DNA of 64,000 bases from Bog-756 sp963845485 (GTDB lineage: Bacteria > Actinomycetota > Acidimicrobiia > Acidimicrobiales > RAAP-2). Below, one piece after another: positions 16,443-25,906 of this stretch (the stretch's first letter is position 1; every line of letters starts with the position of its first letter). Below the pieces are notes generated by a model that saw only the letters and a list, made by a program, of their open reading frames with translations, ran no database searches and was not told where the DNA came from. A program made the position numbers and the translations under genes. The stretch spans positions 124,001-188,000 of the forward strand of contig CAWJSI010000012.1 in assembly GCA_963845485.1 (NCBI GenBank). The letters are read 5' to 3'.

Positions 16443-18488
16443 GTGGCCCTCCGCCGCTATGTCCCTCAGTTCGACGGCGTCCGCGCCTTCGCCATCGCCG
16501 CCGTGGTGGCTTACCACCTCGGCTACCTCCACGGAGGCTGGGTCGGTGTCGATCTGTTCTTCGTGCTCTCCGGCTATCTGATCACGAGCATCCTGCTGGC
16601 CCGGGATCGATCCCCGAGGAGTCTGGGCGGCTTCTGGGGGCGTCGGGCCCGGCGCCTGTTGCCGGCGGTGCTGGTCCTCTTGGCCGTGCTGTCGGTCTAC
16701 GCGTGGGCCGGGGGGAGGGGGCTCGTCCCCGCACAGCTGCGGGCGCCCGCCCTGGCCACCTTGTTCTACGTGGCCAACTGGCAACAGATCGTCGCCGGAC
16801 ACGGGTACTTCGCCCAGTTCCTGTCGGTGAATCCGCTCCAACAGACATGGTCGCTGGCTATCGAGGAGCAGTACTACCTCGTGTGGCCCTTGGTGATCCT
16901 GGCCGTGTCTGCAGTAGGCCGAACCCGAAATCGGTCCTCGTCGGGCCGGCTCCTGGTGGGCACCACGGTGGTGTTGGGCATGGCCTCGGCCGTGTGGATG
17001 GGAGTGGCGGCCCACCTCTTCGGCCCCGACCGCGCCTATCTCGGTACCGACACCAGGGGCTGGGAGCTGCTGCTCGGCGGAGCGGCCGCCATGGTGTGGC
17101 CTCCGGGGTCGACCACCAGGCGTCCGCGGCTGTGGTCGGTCCTCACGGTGGCCGGGGCGGCCGGGGTGGCCTTCGGGGCGGCCGAGGCGGGCGGCCCCCC
17201 GACCTGGATCTGGGACGGCGGTCTTGTGGCCATCGTCGCCTGCGCCGCCCTGGTCATTGTCGGGGCGATGCGGGCGCCCGACGGTGTGGGTGCGAAGGTG
17301 CTGGGTCTCGGCCCGCTCCGGTGGCTCGGGCTCATCTCCTACAGCCTGTACCTGTGGCACTGGCCGGTCATCGTGCTGATGACCCCGACCACCACCCACT
17401 GGTCGGGCTGGCCACTGCTGGTCGCCCGCCTCGGGACCATGCTCATCCTGTCCTGTCTCAGCTACTACGTGATCGAACGACCACTGCGCCGAGCGGACTG
17501 GGTCGCTCTCCACCACCGGCTCCACGTGCCCACCTTCGGCTTTGCCGCTGCCGCCATCGTGGTCACCGCGGCGGTCATCGTGGTGGGCACGATGGGCCCA
17601 CCGGCGGCCACGTCGGGTCGGGTGGCGTTGTCTCCGACGGTCAAGCCCGGGGCCGTAGCGGCCACCCGGCGCATCCTCACGCCGACGGTTCCGGGCCAGC
17701 CCTACCGCGCCTGGATCTTCGGGGACAGTGTGATGGTCGACAGTTCACTCGGTATCACCGCCGCCCTCCAGGCCACCGGTGACGTGTCCGTCGTGGTCGA
17801 CAACGCTTTTCCGGGTTGGGGGCTGAGCACCGACACGACCTGGCCCGGCGACGTGAGTCAGACCCTGGCCCAGTCCCATCCTCAGATCGCCATCGGGACC
17901 TGGTCCTGGGACGACCAGGAAGCGCTGTCCGAACCGGCCGCCTACCGACACTTGTTGGAGCGCTTCATTGCCGCCCAGCTGGCCCCTCCCGACGGTGTGG
18001 GCCTGGTGGTCCTCTTGCAGTTCCCCCCGAGGGGTCCGACCGACTCCATCGCCGATACCGCCGCCCGACAGGCGGCCTGGCTCCACCAGACCGAGCTCAC
18101 CGATGCCTGGGACTCCGCCGCCCGCCAGGCGACCGAGGCGTTTCCGGGGCGGGCCGTCTACCTGACCACCGGTCAGCTGTTCACCCCCGGCGGGAGGTTC
18201 CTGACCTGGATGCAGACGCCGTCGGGGAGTTGGGTGCGGGCCCGCAAGCTCGACAACACCCACATGTGTCCGTACGGGGCGGCCCAGTTCGGGGCCCTGG
18301 TCACCGAGGAGTTGACCCCGCTGCTCGGCCTCGGTGCCCCGAAGCCCGGATGGGAGTTTGGGACGTGGACCGGGGACGCCCGGTACAACGATCCGCCCGG
18401 AGCCTGCCCCGATGACCAGCCGCCCTCCGGCTACCGGGGGATTCCGGTCCCCCGCACCCCGACCGGAGCGGATGAGGGGACGACCTGA
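16443..18488 (+). CDS. acyltransferase 3 (OafA-like) with C-terminal SGNH domain
   Basis: About 681 residues. The N-terminal half is the acyltransferase-3 membrane domain: FDGVRAFAIAAVVAYHLGYL, GVDLFFVLSGYLIT and WSLAIEEQYYLVWPL, with roughly ten membrane segments to about residue 380. The C-terminal half starts with an SGNH block (RAWIFGDSVMVDSS). Such two-part proteins O-acetylate surface polysaccharides or peptidoglycan. The start is uncertain: GTG 16443 is the first start codon after the fdh stop that leaves the N-terminal motif intact, but its ribosome site is weak, and longer forms would overlap fdh. Confidence 0.88.
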   Translation: MALRRYVPQFDGVRAFAIAAVVAYHLGYLHGGWVGVDLFFVLSGYLITSILLARDRSPRSLGGFWGRRARRLLPAVLVLLAVLSVYAWAGGRGLVPAQLRAPALATLFYVANWQQIVAGHGYFAQFLSVNPLQQTWSLAIEEQYYLVWPLVILAVSAVGRTRNRSSSGRLLVGTTVVLGMASAVWMGVAAHLFGPDRAYLGTDTRGWELLLGGAAAMVWPPGSTTRRPRLWSVLTVAGAAGVAFGAAEAGGPPTWIWDGGLVAIVACAALVIVGAMRAPDGVGAKVLGLGPLRWLGLISYSLYLWHWPVIVLMTPTTTHWSGWPLLVARLGTMLILSCLSYYVIERPLRRADWVALHHRLHVPTFGFAAAAIVVTAAVIVVGTMGPPAATSGRVALSPTVKPGAVAATRRILTPTVPGQPYRAWIFGDSVMVDSSLGITAALQATGDVSVVVDNAFPGWGLSTDTTWPGDVSQTLAQSHPQIAIGTWSWDDQEALSEPAAYRHLLERFIAAQLAPPDGVGLVVLLQFPPRGPTDSIADTAARQAAWLHQTELTDAWDSAARQATEAFPGRAVYLTTGQLFTPGGRFLTWMQTPSGSWVRARKLDNTHMCPYGAAQFGALVTEELTPLLGLGAPKPGWEFGTWTGDARYNDPPGACPDDQPPSGYRGIPVPRTPTGADEGTT

Positions 18489-18492
18489 CGAG

Positions 18493-19215
18493 TCAGCGCC
18501 GATGGCGTCCGGTGGGATCGATGGGGCTGTGCAGGGAGAGCCCGCCGTCGCACTCGATGGCCTGGCCGGTCACCCACTGCATCCCGTGGACGGCCAGCAC
18601 GGCCTCGGCGATGTCATCGGGCCGTCCCAGGCGGCCGAGGGCGGTCCGACCCGAGACGCCGGAAAGCCAGGACCCATCGCGGGGGGCGGGCCCGAGCATG
18701 GGCGTGTCGGTGACGCCCGGGGCCACGGCGTTCACCCGCAGCGTCGGGGCCCACTCCACCGCGGCCACCTTGACGACCATGTCGAGGGCGGCCTTGGACG
18801 CGCAGTAGAGCCCCATGGTCCCATCGGCCAGGTGGGCGCTCACACTACTGATGGCGACGATGGATCCGCCGCCGGCCTCGATCATCGCCCCGGCGAAGGC
18901 CCGCATGGCCAACCAGACCCCCTTGGCGTTGATCCCCATCACGCGGTCCCAGGCCGCAGCATCGGCCTCCAGGAGCAGTCCGCTGTGGCCGATGCCCGCC
19001 GTCACCGTCACCTCGGCCGGTGCCCCGATCCGATCGAGGGTGGACCGGGCGGCGGCGTCGACCTGTTCGGGATCGGCGATGTCGCAGAGGAAGTCGGCCC
19101 CGGGAGTCCGGTCCCAGACCACCATCTCGATCCCGGCGGCGCGGTAGCGGTCGGCCACCGCAGCACCGATGCCGGAGCCGCCGCCGACCACCACCGCCGG
19201 TCCCAGGCCGCTCAC
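18493..19215 (-). CDS. SDR family oxidoreductase
   Basis: 240 residues, a classical short-chain dehydrogenase. The cofactor motif is GGGSGIGAAVADRY near the N-terminus and the active-site pieces are AISSVSAH and YCASKAALD. PGVTDTPM and GQAIECDGG follow as usual. The GTG start overlaps the TetR stop (GTGA), so it is co-transcribed with that regulator. It probably acts on an alcohol or ketone handled by the neighbouring monooxygenase (inference). Confidence 0.9.
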   Translation of the reverse strand: MSGLGPAVVVGGGSGIGAAVADRYRAAGIEMVVWDRTPGADFLCDIADPEQVDAAARSTLDRIGAPAEVTVTAGIGHSGLLLEADAAAWDRVMGINAKGVWLAMRAFAGAMIEAGGGSIVAISSVSAHLADGTMGLYCASKAALDMVVKVAAVEWAPTLRVNAVAPGVTDTPMLGPAPRDGSWLSGVSGRTALGRLGRPDDIAEAVLAVHGMQWVTGQAIECDGGLSLHSPIDPTGRHRR

Positions 19216-19790
19216 GCCGCCACCCCCGAGAGGACGAGGGTCACCAGTTCGGCGGCCACCTCATCGGTCCGGTGGACCGGGGCGACGGTCAGGGCGTTGA
19301 TGGCCGTGGTCGTCACCGCCCCGAGGATCCCGAGGGCGGCCAGGCGTGGGTGGTCGGTCGGGCGGAGACTGCCGTCGTTCGCGCCCTCGATGAGGAGGGT
19401 GAGCACCGGCTTGACGAAGGCGGCGTCTACCCGGCTGGCGATGACGGGAATGCGGGCAGCCCGACCCAGGTCGAACTGGAGCGCCCGACTGGCCATGGGG
19501 AACCGCTCGAACACCTGCAGGTGGGCGAGGACGGCTGCACCCAGACGGTCGGCGGCCGATCCCGGGGTGGCCAGGGCGCCGGTGATGGCGGTGGCGACCT
19601 CGTCCAGGATCTCGGTGAAGAGGAAGGTGAGAATCTCCTCTTTCCCGTCGAAGTAGTAGTAGAGCGTGGCCTTGGGCACGCCGGTGGCGGTGGCGATGTC
19701 CTCCATCTTCGTGGCGTCGAGTCCCTGCTCGGCGAAGAGCTCGGCGGCCACCAGGACCTTCTGGCGCATGGCGGGGGGGAGTGTCCGCAC
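19212..19790 (-). CDS. TetR/AcrR family transcriptional regulator
   Basis: 192 residues. The helix-turn-helix is AAELFAEQGLDATKMEDIAT followed by GVPKATLYYYFDGKEEIL. GGAGGA four bases before GTG 19790 decides the start. It is divergent from the VOC/monooxygenase pair with a TATAA-AC-TTATA palindrome between them, and it overlaps the SDR gene downstream. It likely controls both directions. Confidence 0.9.
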   Translation of the reverse strand: MRTLPPAMRQKVLVAAELFAEQGLDATKMEDIATATGVPKATLYYYFDGKEEILTFLFTEILDEVATAITGALATPGSAADRLGAAVLAHLQVFERFPMASRALQFDLGRAARIPVIASRVDAAFVKPVLTLLIEGANDGSLRPTDHPRLAALGILGAVTTTAINALTVAPVHRTDEVAAELVTLVLSGVAA

Positions 19791-19847
19791 GCAATCCTCC
19801 TTCTCCGGTTCGCCCCCGGGCGGGAGGCACCGACATTGTACGTGGAG

Positions 19848-19859
19848 TATAAACTTATA
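19848..19859. promoter_or_regulatory. TATAA-AC-TTATA palindrome, candidate TetR operator/promoter
   Basis: Perfect 5-bp inverted repeat in an AT-rich patch in otherwise GC-rich DNA, 58 bases before the TetR start and 42 before the VOC gene. It could be the regulator's site or simply a pair of -10 elements; its sequence differs from the GACTGA palindromes upstream. Confidence 0.4.
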
Positions 19860-19901
19860 GAACAAACGTCGGCACCGCCGGCCCGGCCCTGGGGGTGAGC
19901 A

Positions 19902-20354
19902 GTGTCTGTGGTGCACCATTCGGCGATCTGTACGACTGACCTGGAGGAGAGTCTTCGGTTCTGGCGTGACGGCCTCGGGTTCACCGTGCTCATGGACGAA
20001 CGCTTCCAGGGCGACTGGCCCACGCTGCTCGAAGGCCCGACCGACTGGCTACGGGCCGTGTTCCTCGGTGACCCGAGCGCCGCCCAGTCCGGGATCGTGG
20101 AGTTGGTCGACCTCGGCCCCCTCCCCGGCCCGGTGGAGTCCGCCCCGCCCCGATCGGGCTTCTTGTTGCTCTCGGTGTTCATCGACGTGACCGCGACCCT
20201 CGATCGGTTGGCCGGGCTGGGCCTCGGCGGCGTCCCGCGCCGGGTCGACGTCTCGGGCGTGGCCATGGCTGTCGTGCGTGATCCGAACGGCGTGCTCGTG
20301 GAGTTGGTGGACACCGGCGCGTCGGCCAACCTCGAACGGCTCACCCCGCCATGA
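19902..20354 (+). CDS. VOC family (glyoxalase/dioxygenase-fold) protein
   Basis: 150 residues, a pair of beta-alpha-beta-beta-beta modules. The HHSAICTTDLEESLRFWRDG start and the AVVRDPNGVLVELVDTG end are typical of vicinal-oxygen-chelate proteins, with the metal ligand His near residue 5-6 and the closing Glu in VELVD. GTG 19902 follows GGGGGTGA. Its stop overlaps the monooxygenase start (ATGA). Substrate unknown. Confidence 0.85.
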   Translation: MSVVHHSAICTTDLEESLRFWRDGLGFTVLMDERFQGDWPTLLEGPTDWLRAVFLGDPSAAQSGIVELVDLGPLPGPVESAPPRSGFLLLSVFIDVTATLDRLAGLGLGGVPRRVDVSGVAMAVVRDPNGVLVELVDTGASANLERLTPP

Positions 20355-21832
20355 GCACCGGGCGAGCTCGGACCACCGGCCCCACCGTGGCCATCCTCGG
20401 AGCGGGAGCCGGCGGCATCGCCATGGGCGTGCGCCTGAAGCGGGCCGGCTACGACTTCACCATCTACGAGCAGTCCGACGGGGTGGGAGGCACCTGGCGG
20501 GACAACACCTACCCCGGTGCCGCCTGCGACGTCCCGTCGCACCTCTACTCCTTCTCGTTCGCTCCGAACCCGTGGTGGACCCGCACCTATGCCACCCAGC
20601 CGGAGATCCTGGCCTACCTCGAGGCGTGCACCGACCGCTTCGGGGTCCGGCCCCATGTGCGGACGGGCATTCGGATCGATGAGGCGCGATGGTGCGAGCG
20701 GGATTCCGCCTGGGTGTTGACCGCGTCATCGGGCGAGCGGTTCGAAGCCGACGTCCTGGTCAGTGGGCTCGGCATGCTCAACGTGCCTCTTGTCCCGGAC
20801 ATCCCCGGCGCGGCGCGGTTCAACGGTCGCTCGTTCCACTCCTCGCGATGGGACCACTCGGTGCCGGTGGCCGGGGAGCGGGTGGCCTCGATCGGCACGG
20901 GCGCCAGTGCCGTCCAGTACGTGCCGGCCATCGCCCCAGAGGTCGACCATCTCACCGTGTTCCAGCGCACCCCCATCTGGATCACCCCGCGACACGACGT
21001 GCCCTACTCGTCCGACCAGCAGCGCCGCTTCGCCCGGGTACCCCTGGCCGCCCGTCGTCACCGTTGGCAGATCTGGATGACCTATCAGCGGGCCGATTTC
21101 CGGGCCGACAGTGAGTTGACCACCATGCAGACCGAGCTGGCCCGTTCCTACCTCCACCGAAAGGTCGAGGACCCACAGCTGGCCGAGCTGCTGACCCCGG
21201 ACTACCCGGTCGGATGTAAGCGCCCGTTGATGTCGCGCCAGTGGTATCCAGCCCTCACCCGCCCCAACGTGCGGCTGGTGACTGAGGCCATCACCGAGAT
21301 CACCGAGTCCGGGCTGGTCACCGCCGACGGTGAGCACCACGAAGTCGACACCATCATCTACGGGACCGGTTTTCTGGCCAACGAATTCCTGACCACCGTC
21401 GACATCATCGGGGAGGAGGGTCAACACCTCAGGGACGCCTGGAAGGACGGGGCCGAGGCCTATCTCGGCCTGTCGGTGGCCGGGTTCCCCAACTTCTTCA
21501 TGCTGTACGGTCCCAACACCAACGGCGTGAACTCCATCCTCTTCTTCCACGAGGCCCAGAGCCACTACGTGATGACCGCCTTGGCCACCATGCGCCGGCT
21601 CGGTATCGGTGCCGTCGACGTCCGGCGCCGGGTGATGGCGAGATACAACCGGCGCATCCAGGCGGCCATGGAGGGAACGGTGTGGCTGGCCGGCTGCTCC
21701 AACTACTTCACCACCGCCTCGGGCAAGGTGGTCACCCAACTCCCCTTCAGCGGGGGACGGTACTGGTTGGCCACCCGACTGTTCCCGGCGTGGCGCTATC
21801 GCCTGCGTCGGTCACGGCATCGGCCCGCCTGA
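20351..21832 (+). CDS. flavin-containing Baeyer-Villiger-type monooxygenase
   Basis: 493 residues. FAD-binding GAGAGG is at 17-22, GVGGTWRDNTYPGAACDVPS follows, and a second Rossmann motif SIGTGASAVQ lies near 185. The sequence FNGRSFHSSRWD at 157-168 matches the Baeyer-Villiger fingerprint FxGxxxHxxxW[PD]. Such enzymes use NADPH and O2 to turn ketones into esters or lactones. The VOC protein upstream is coupled by a four-base overlap, and an SDR lies divergently, so alcohol-to-ketone-to-ester degradation is a reasonable reading. Confidence 0.9.
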   Translation: MSTGRARTTGPTVAILGAGAGGIAMGVRLKRAGYDFTIYEQSDGVGGTWRDNTYPGAACDVPSHLYSFSFAPNPWWTRTYATQPEILAYLEACTDRFGVRPHVRTGIRIDEARWCERDSAWVLTASSGERFEADVLVSGLGMLNVPLVPDIPGAARFNGRSFHSSRWDHSVPVAGERVASIGTGASAVQYVPAIAPEVDHLTVFQRTPIWITPRHDVPYSSDQQRRFARVPLAARRHRWQIWMTYQRADFRADSELTTMQTELARSYLHRKVEDPQLAELLTPDYPVGCKRPLMSRQWYPALTRPNVRLVTEAITEITESGLVTADGEHHEVDTIIYGTGFLANEFLTTVDIIGEEGQHLRDAWKDGAEAYLGLSVAGFPNFFMLYGPNTNGVNSILFFHEAQSHYVMTALATMRRLGIGAVDVRRRVMARYNRRIQAAMEGTVWLAGCSNYFTTASGKVVTQLPFSGGRYWLATRLFPAWRYRLRRSRHRPA

Positions 21833-21844
21833 CGGGGGCGCGGC

Positions 21845-22864
21845 TCAGCTCAACACGGCATCGATGGCGGACAGCTCGTCGTCGGAGAAGGTGAGCATTG
21901 TCAATGCGGCCACGTTCTGCTCCAACTGCTCGAGGCTGCTGGCCCCGATGAGGGTGGAGGTCACCCGCGGATCCCGTACCGTCCACGCCAGGGCCATCTG
22001 GGCGAGTGACTGTCCCCGCTCGGTGGCGATGGCGTCGAGGGCCCTGACCCGCACCCTCAGCTCGTCGGTGACGAACCCGGGATCGAGGCTGTCGGATCGG
22101 CTGGCCCGTGAACCCTCGGGGATCCCCTCGAGGTAGCGGTCGGTCAGCAACCCCTGGGCCAGGGGGGAGAAGACGATGCAGCCCACGTTCAGTTGGCCGA
22201 AGGTGTCGAGCAGGCCGTGCTCGATCCACCGGTTGAACATGGAGTACGGCGGCTGATGGATGAGGAGCGGCGTGCCCAGCCCGGCCAGGATCCCCGCGGC
22301 CTCGACGGTCTGTTCCGGTGGGTACGAGGAGATTCCCGCATAGAGGGCCTTGCCCTGACGGACGGCGGTATCGAGTGCGCCCATGGTCTCTTCCAACGGG
22401 GTATCGGGGTCGAAGCGGTGAGAGTAGAAGATGTCGACATAGTCGACACCCAGCCGGCCGAGGCTGGCGTCGAGACTGGCCAGCAGGTACTTCCGCGAGC
22501 CGCCGTCCCCATAGGGGCCCGGCCACATGTCCCAGCCGGCCTTGGTGGAGATGATCAGCTCGTCGCGGTAGGGGGCGAGGGCGCCGCGGAGGACCCGGCC
22601 CACATTGGTCTCGGCCGAACCGTAAGGCGGCCCGTAGTTGTTAGCCAGGTCGAAGTGGGTCACACCCAGGTCGAAGGCCCGGGTCAGCATGGCCTCGACC
22701 TCGTCTGCGGGCCGGGCGTCGCCGAAGTTGTGCCACACCCCCAACGAAACGAGGGGGAGGACGATTCCACTGCGGCCGCAGCGGCGGTACTGCATCTCGT
22801 CGTAACGGTTCTCGGCAGCGACGTGGGTCATGGCGTCACGGTAGATCACGAGAGGCTCGTCCAT
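21845..22864 (-). CDS. aldo/keto reductase (YghZ/Kv-beta-like)
   Basis: About 339 residues with a (beta/alpha)8 fold. MQYRRCGRSGIVLPLVSLG is the family start. The catalytic Asp-Tyr pair is in DLANNYGPPYGSAE, with the Lys in ISTKAGWDMWPGPYG, a string typical of the YghZ group. ATG 22864 is preceded by GGAG; ATG 22831 is an alternative. It probably reduces small aldehydes or methylglyoxal with NADPH. It is divergent from the SDR gene with only about 26 bases between starts. Confidence 0.9.
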   Translation of the reverse strand: MDEPLVIYRDAMTHVAAENRYDEMQYRRCGRSGIVLPLVSLGVWHNFGDARPADEVEAMLTRAFDLGVTHFDLANNYGPPYGSAETNVGRVLRGALAPYRDELIISTKAGWDMWPGPYGDGGSRKYLLASLDASLGRLGVDYVDIFYSHRFDPDTPLEETMGALDTAVRQGKALYAGISSYPPEQTVEAAGILAGLGTPLLIHQPPYSMFNRWIEHGLLDTFGQLNVGCIVFSPLAQGLLTDRYLEGIPEGSRASRSDSLDPGFVTDELRVRVRALDAIATERGQSLAQMALAWTVRDPRVTSTLIGASSLEQLEQNVAALTMLTFSDDELSAIDAVLS

Positions 22865-22890
22865 CCCGACTCCGGCATAGGGTGCAGTGC

Positions 22891-23826
22891 ATGCCCCCAT
22901 GGACCACCGCCGACATCCCCGACCTGGCCGGACGCACCGCTGTCGTGACCGGGGCCAACAGCGGCCTCGGATTCGAATCGGCGCTGGCCCTGGCCCGGTC
23001 CGGTGCCGACGTGGTGCTGGCCTGTCGTGATCAGGCCAAGGGCTCCGCCGCCCTGGAACGCATCAATCGATCGGTGACCGACGCCACGGCCAGCATCGCC
23101 CCCCTCGATCTCGCCGACCTGGCCTCGGTGGCCACCTTCGCCACCGACTTCGCCAAGGACCATGACGGGTTGGACATCCTGCTCAACAACGCCGGGGTCA
23201 TGGCCATTCCCCGGAGGGAGACTGCCGACGGATTCGAGATGCAGTTCGGCACCAACCACCTCGGCCACTTCGCCCTCACCGCCCATCTCCTGGACAGCCT
23301 GCTGGCCCGTCCCGGCGCCCGGGTGGTCACGGTGAGCAGTGCCGTGGCCCAGGTGGGGCGCATCCGTTTCGACGACCTCCAAGGTGAGCGCAAGTACGGC
23401 AAGTGGTCGGCCTACTCGCAGGCCAAACTGGCCAATCAACTCTTCACGATCGAGTTGCACCGGCGGGCCTCGGGGCACGGCGCAGAGCTCATCAGCGTGG
23501 CCGCCCACCCGGGTTACGCCGCCACCAACCTCCAGTCCGTCGGTCCCCAGATGAGCGGCTCGGGGATCATGGAGCGGCTCACCGATCTCGGCAACTCACT
23601 CTTCGGCCAGTCGGCGGCCGGTGGGGCGCTACCCAGCCTGTACGGAGCTACCGCCCCGGGGGTCTCGGGCGGTCAGTACTTCGGTCCGGATGGTTTCATG
23701 GCCCAGCGCGGGGCACCAAAAGAGGTGTCGTTCGTAAAGGCGGCCAAAGACCCAGACACGGCGCGACGCCTGTGGGATATCTCCGAGCGTCTGACCGGCA
23801 TGACGTTCGGCGATCTCGACTCCTAG
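22891..23826 (+). CDS. SDR family NAD(P)-dependent oxidoreductase (retinol-dehydrogenase-like)
   Basis: 311 residues. The cofactor motif is VVTGANSGLGFESALALARSG, the NNAGVM motif is present, and the catalytic centre is TVSSAVAQ with YSQAKLANQLF. The length and the LANQLF helix place it among the RDH/WWOX/protochlorophyllide-reductase-like SDRs. ATG 22891 is chosen over GTG 22882 as it begins the usual short N-terminus. Physiological substrate unknown. Confidence 0.9.
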   Translation: MPPWTTADIPDLAGRTAVVTGANSGLGFESALALARSGADVVLACRDQAKGSAALERINRSVTDATASIAPLDLADLASVATFATDFAKDHDGLDILLNNAGVMAIPRRETADGFEMQFGTNHLGHFALTAHLLDSLLARPGARVVTVSSAVAQVGRIRFDDLQGERKYGKWSAYSQAKLANQLFTIELHRRASGHGAELISVAAHPGYAATNLQSVGPQMSGSGIMERLTDLGNSLFGQSAAGGALPSLYGATAPGVSGGQYFGPDGFMAQRGAPKEVSFVKAAKDPDTARRLWDISERLTGMTFGDLDS

Positions 23827-23842
23827 AACCCGGGCCCGAGAG

Positions 23843-23865
23843 GGAGCACCCCCAGCGGGTGCTCC
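23843..23865. terminator. hairpin between convergent genes
   Basis: Perfect 9-bp stem GGAGCACCC/GGGTGCTCC with a 5-base loop, located 17 bases after the SDR stop and 16 before the thiolase stop on the other strand. There is no T-run, so it is a candidate bidirectional terminator by position and stem strength. Confidence 0.5.
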
Positions 23866-23880
23866 ACCGGGAGTGGCGGG

Positions 23881-25086
23881 CTATGCCGCCGACTTCTCCA
23901 AGATGTGGACGCCGCAGGCTGAGCCCAGTCCGATCACGTGGGCCAGGCCCACCTTGGCGCCCTCGATCTGACGGTCGCCGCCCTCGCCGCGCAGGTGGGT
24001 GGCCACCTCCCAGACGTTGGCGATGCCGGTGGCGGCGATGGGGTGACCTTTGGACTCGAGCCCACCCGAGACGTTGACCGGCGTCGTGCCGTCCCGCCAG
24101 GTGGCCCCGGAGTTGAAGAAGTCGACGGCCCCACCCACCTCGCACAGCATGAGGTTGTCGTAGTGGACGAGCTCGGCGGTGGCGAAGCAGTCGTGCAGCT
24201 CCACGAGGTCGAGGTCGGACGGTCCCACCCCGGCCTGCTCGTAGGCCTGGGTGGCGGCGTTCCTGGTCAGGGTGTTCACGTCGGGGAGGATCTGGCACGC
24301 CTCCTCCCACGGGTCGGTGGTGAGGATGGACGCCGAGATCTTCACGGCCCGCTTCTGCTGCTCGAGGGAGAGGGTCTTCAGCTTGGCCCCACTCACCACC
24401 ACGGCGGCGGCGGCCCCGTCACAGTTGGCCGAGCACATGGGTCGGGTGTTGGGGTAAGCGATCATGATGTCCCCCATGATCTCCTCCAGTGACATCTTCT
24501 TCTGGTAGGCGGCCTTGGGGTTGAGGGTGGAGTGGGAGTGGTTCTTCTCGGCGATCTTGGCGAACAGCTCGAAGCTCGTTCCCCCGTACTTGTGGCCGTA
24601 CTCCATACCGATCTGGGCGAAGACCCCGGGCATGATCTCGGTGCCGATCCGACCGTCGACCGGGGCCACGGCCCCGTAGCGGCCCGACGGCGTCCAGGCG
24701 TCGGAGTCCTCTTTGCGGCTGCCACCCGAGAGCAGACCCGCACCTGAGAGCTTCTCCACTCCGAAGGCCAGACCGACGTCGGTCTCACCGGCCTTGACGG
24801 CCATGCAGGCCACCCGCAAGGCGGTGGCCCCGGTGGCACAGGCGTTGGCCACGTTGAAGACGGGGACTCCGGTCTGGCCCAGCTGCTTTTGAACCTGCTG
24901 GCCGATGCCGGCATTGGCCGCCATGAGGTTGCCGGCCCCGATGACGCCCACGTCCTTCATGGTGACCCCACCGTCGGCCAGTGCGCCGAGCACCGCCTCG
25001 GTGGCCAGGTCGACCAGGTCCTGGTCGGGGTGCTTGCCGAATTTGGTCATGTGGATCCCGAGGATCCACAGGTCGTCCGATGCCAT
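23881..25086 (-). CDS. thiolase family protein (SCPx-type lipid-transfer acetyl-CoA acetyltransferase)
   Basis: 401 residues. The nucleophilic Cys is in VANACATGATALRVA near residue 85, and the C-terminal part has EQAGVGPSDLDLVELHDCFATAELVHY and GGLESKGHPIAATG. The short linker and HDCF motif fit the SCPx/non-decarboxylating thiolase branch used in sterol and fatty-acid side-chain degradation. These thiolases often need a DUF35 partner, which is encoded 90 bases upstream in the same direction. Confidence 0.92.
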   Translation of the reverse strand: MASDDLWILGIHMTKFGKHPDQDLVDLATEAVLGALADGGVTMKDVGVIGAGNLMAANAGIGQQVQKQLGQTGVPVFNVANACATGATALRVACMAVKAGETDVGLAFGVEKLSGAGLLSGGSRKEDSDAWTPSGRYGAVAPVDGRIGTEIMPGVFAQIGMEYGHKYGGTSFELFAKIAEKNHSHSTLNPKAAYQKKMSLEEIMGDIMIAYPNTRPMCSANCDGAAAAVVVSGAKLKTLSLEQQKRAVKISASILTTDPWEEACQILPDVNTLTRNAATQAYEQAGVGPSDLDLVELHDCFATAELVHYDNLMLCEVGGAVDFFNSGATWRDGTTPVNVSGGLESKGHPIAATGIANVWEVATHLRGEGGDRQIEGAKVGLAHVIGLGSACGVHILEKSAA

Positions 25087-25176
25087 GGTGTCCAGCCTCT
25101 CTGTCGCGCTGCCTGGTGGTTCGTTCTGTTCTGTCGTTGTCGGTGGTGCGGGCTGAGCCCGTCGTCGTCGGCCGGC

Positions 25177-25584
25177 TCAGCTGCCCACGGGCTCGAAGCC
25201 GAATCCGACTGCCTCGGTGCCGTTGGCGTCCTGGCCGATGACCTCGGTGGCCAGGCGGACCTTCATGCCGAGGGAGACATGCTCGGGATCGGGAGTCACG
25301 TTGATGAGATTGGCCCGCACGCTGGTGCCACCGCAGTCGATCACGGCGGCCACGTAGGGCACGGGGACGCCGGGTGCAGCGAAGGTCACGATGGTGAACG
25401 CCCGGACCTCCCCGGAGGTGTCGATGTCCGCGTGGGTGAACTCGGTCTTCCCGCAGCTGGCACAGGCGTTGCGCCGGTCGAAGTACCGGGCCCCGCAGTT
25501 GGTGCACTCATGGGCCACCAGGTGGGGGTCGCTCCCCAGTACGAGGTAGTCCACCAGTGGAATCTGCTCGGCCATGTCCCCCAC
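25177..25584 (-). CDS. Zn-ribbon OB-fold protein (DUF35 family)
   Basis: 135 residues. A rubredoxin-like zinc ribbon (CTNCGARYFDRRNACASCG) is followed by an OB-fold with PYVAAVIDCGGTSVRANL. DUF35 proteins bind acyl-CoA and form complexes with SCPx-type thiolases, and the thiolase gene lies just downstream. GTG 25584 has AGGAAA before it; ATG 25575 is nearly as likely. Confidence 0.9.
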   Translation of the reverse strand: MGDMAEQIPLVDYLVLGSDPHLVAHECTNCGARYFDRRNACASCGKTEFTHADIDTSGEVRAFTIVTFAAPGVPVPYVAAVIDCGGTSVRANLINVTPDPEHVSLGMKVRLATEVIGQDANGTEAVGFGFEPVGS

Positions 25585-25906
25585 GCTTTCCTGTGTCTCA
25601 ACCCTCTGATGAACGGGGCCACCCTACCGGGGCTGCGATTTGACGCGCTAGTTGGCCGCGGCGAGGCCCGACGCCCGGCCGTGGAGGGGGGGCGTCAGGC
25701 GGACGGCTGGCCACAGGGCGTGGGCGAGTGGGAGGCACCGCGGATGGACACGAGGTGTTTGAGCCCGCCGGTCGATCACCCCGGTGGGGTGATGCGACCC
25801 GGCACCCCGACCTGCGAAGATGGTCCCGCGATCCACCGGTTGTCGCCACGGCAGCCAGCTGCCGGGCTCCGACACCAACCCCACTCAGAGACGAGGTACC
25901 ACCTCC
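25585..25906. other. intergenic region between divergent DUF35 and glutamate decarboxylase genes
   Basis: About 320 bases with no convincing gene on either strand. It must hold promoters for both neighbours, but I recognise no operator, riboswitch or strong hairpin. The GACTGA palindrome of the polyamine locus is absent. Confidence 0.5.
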
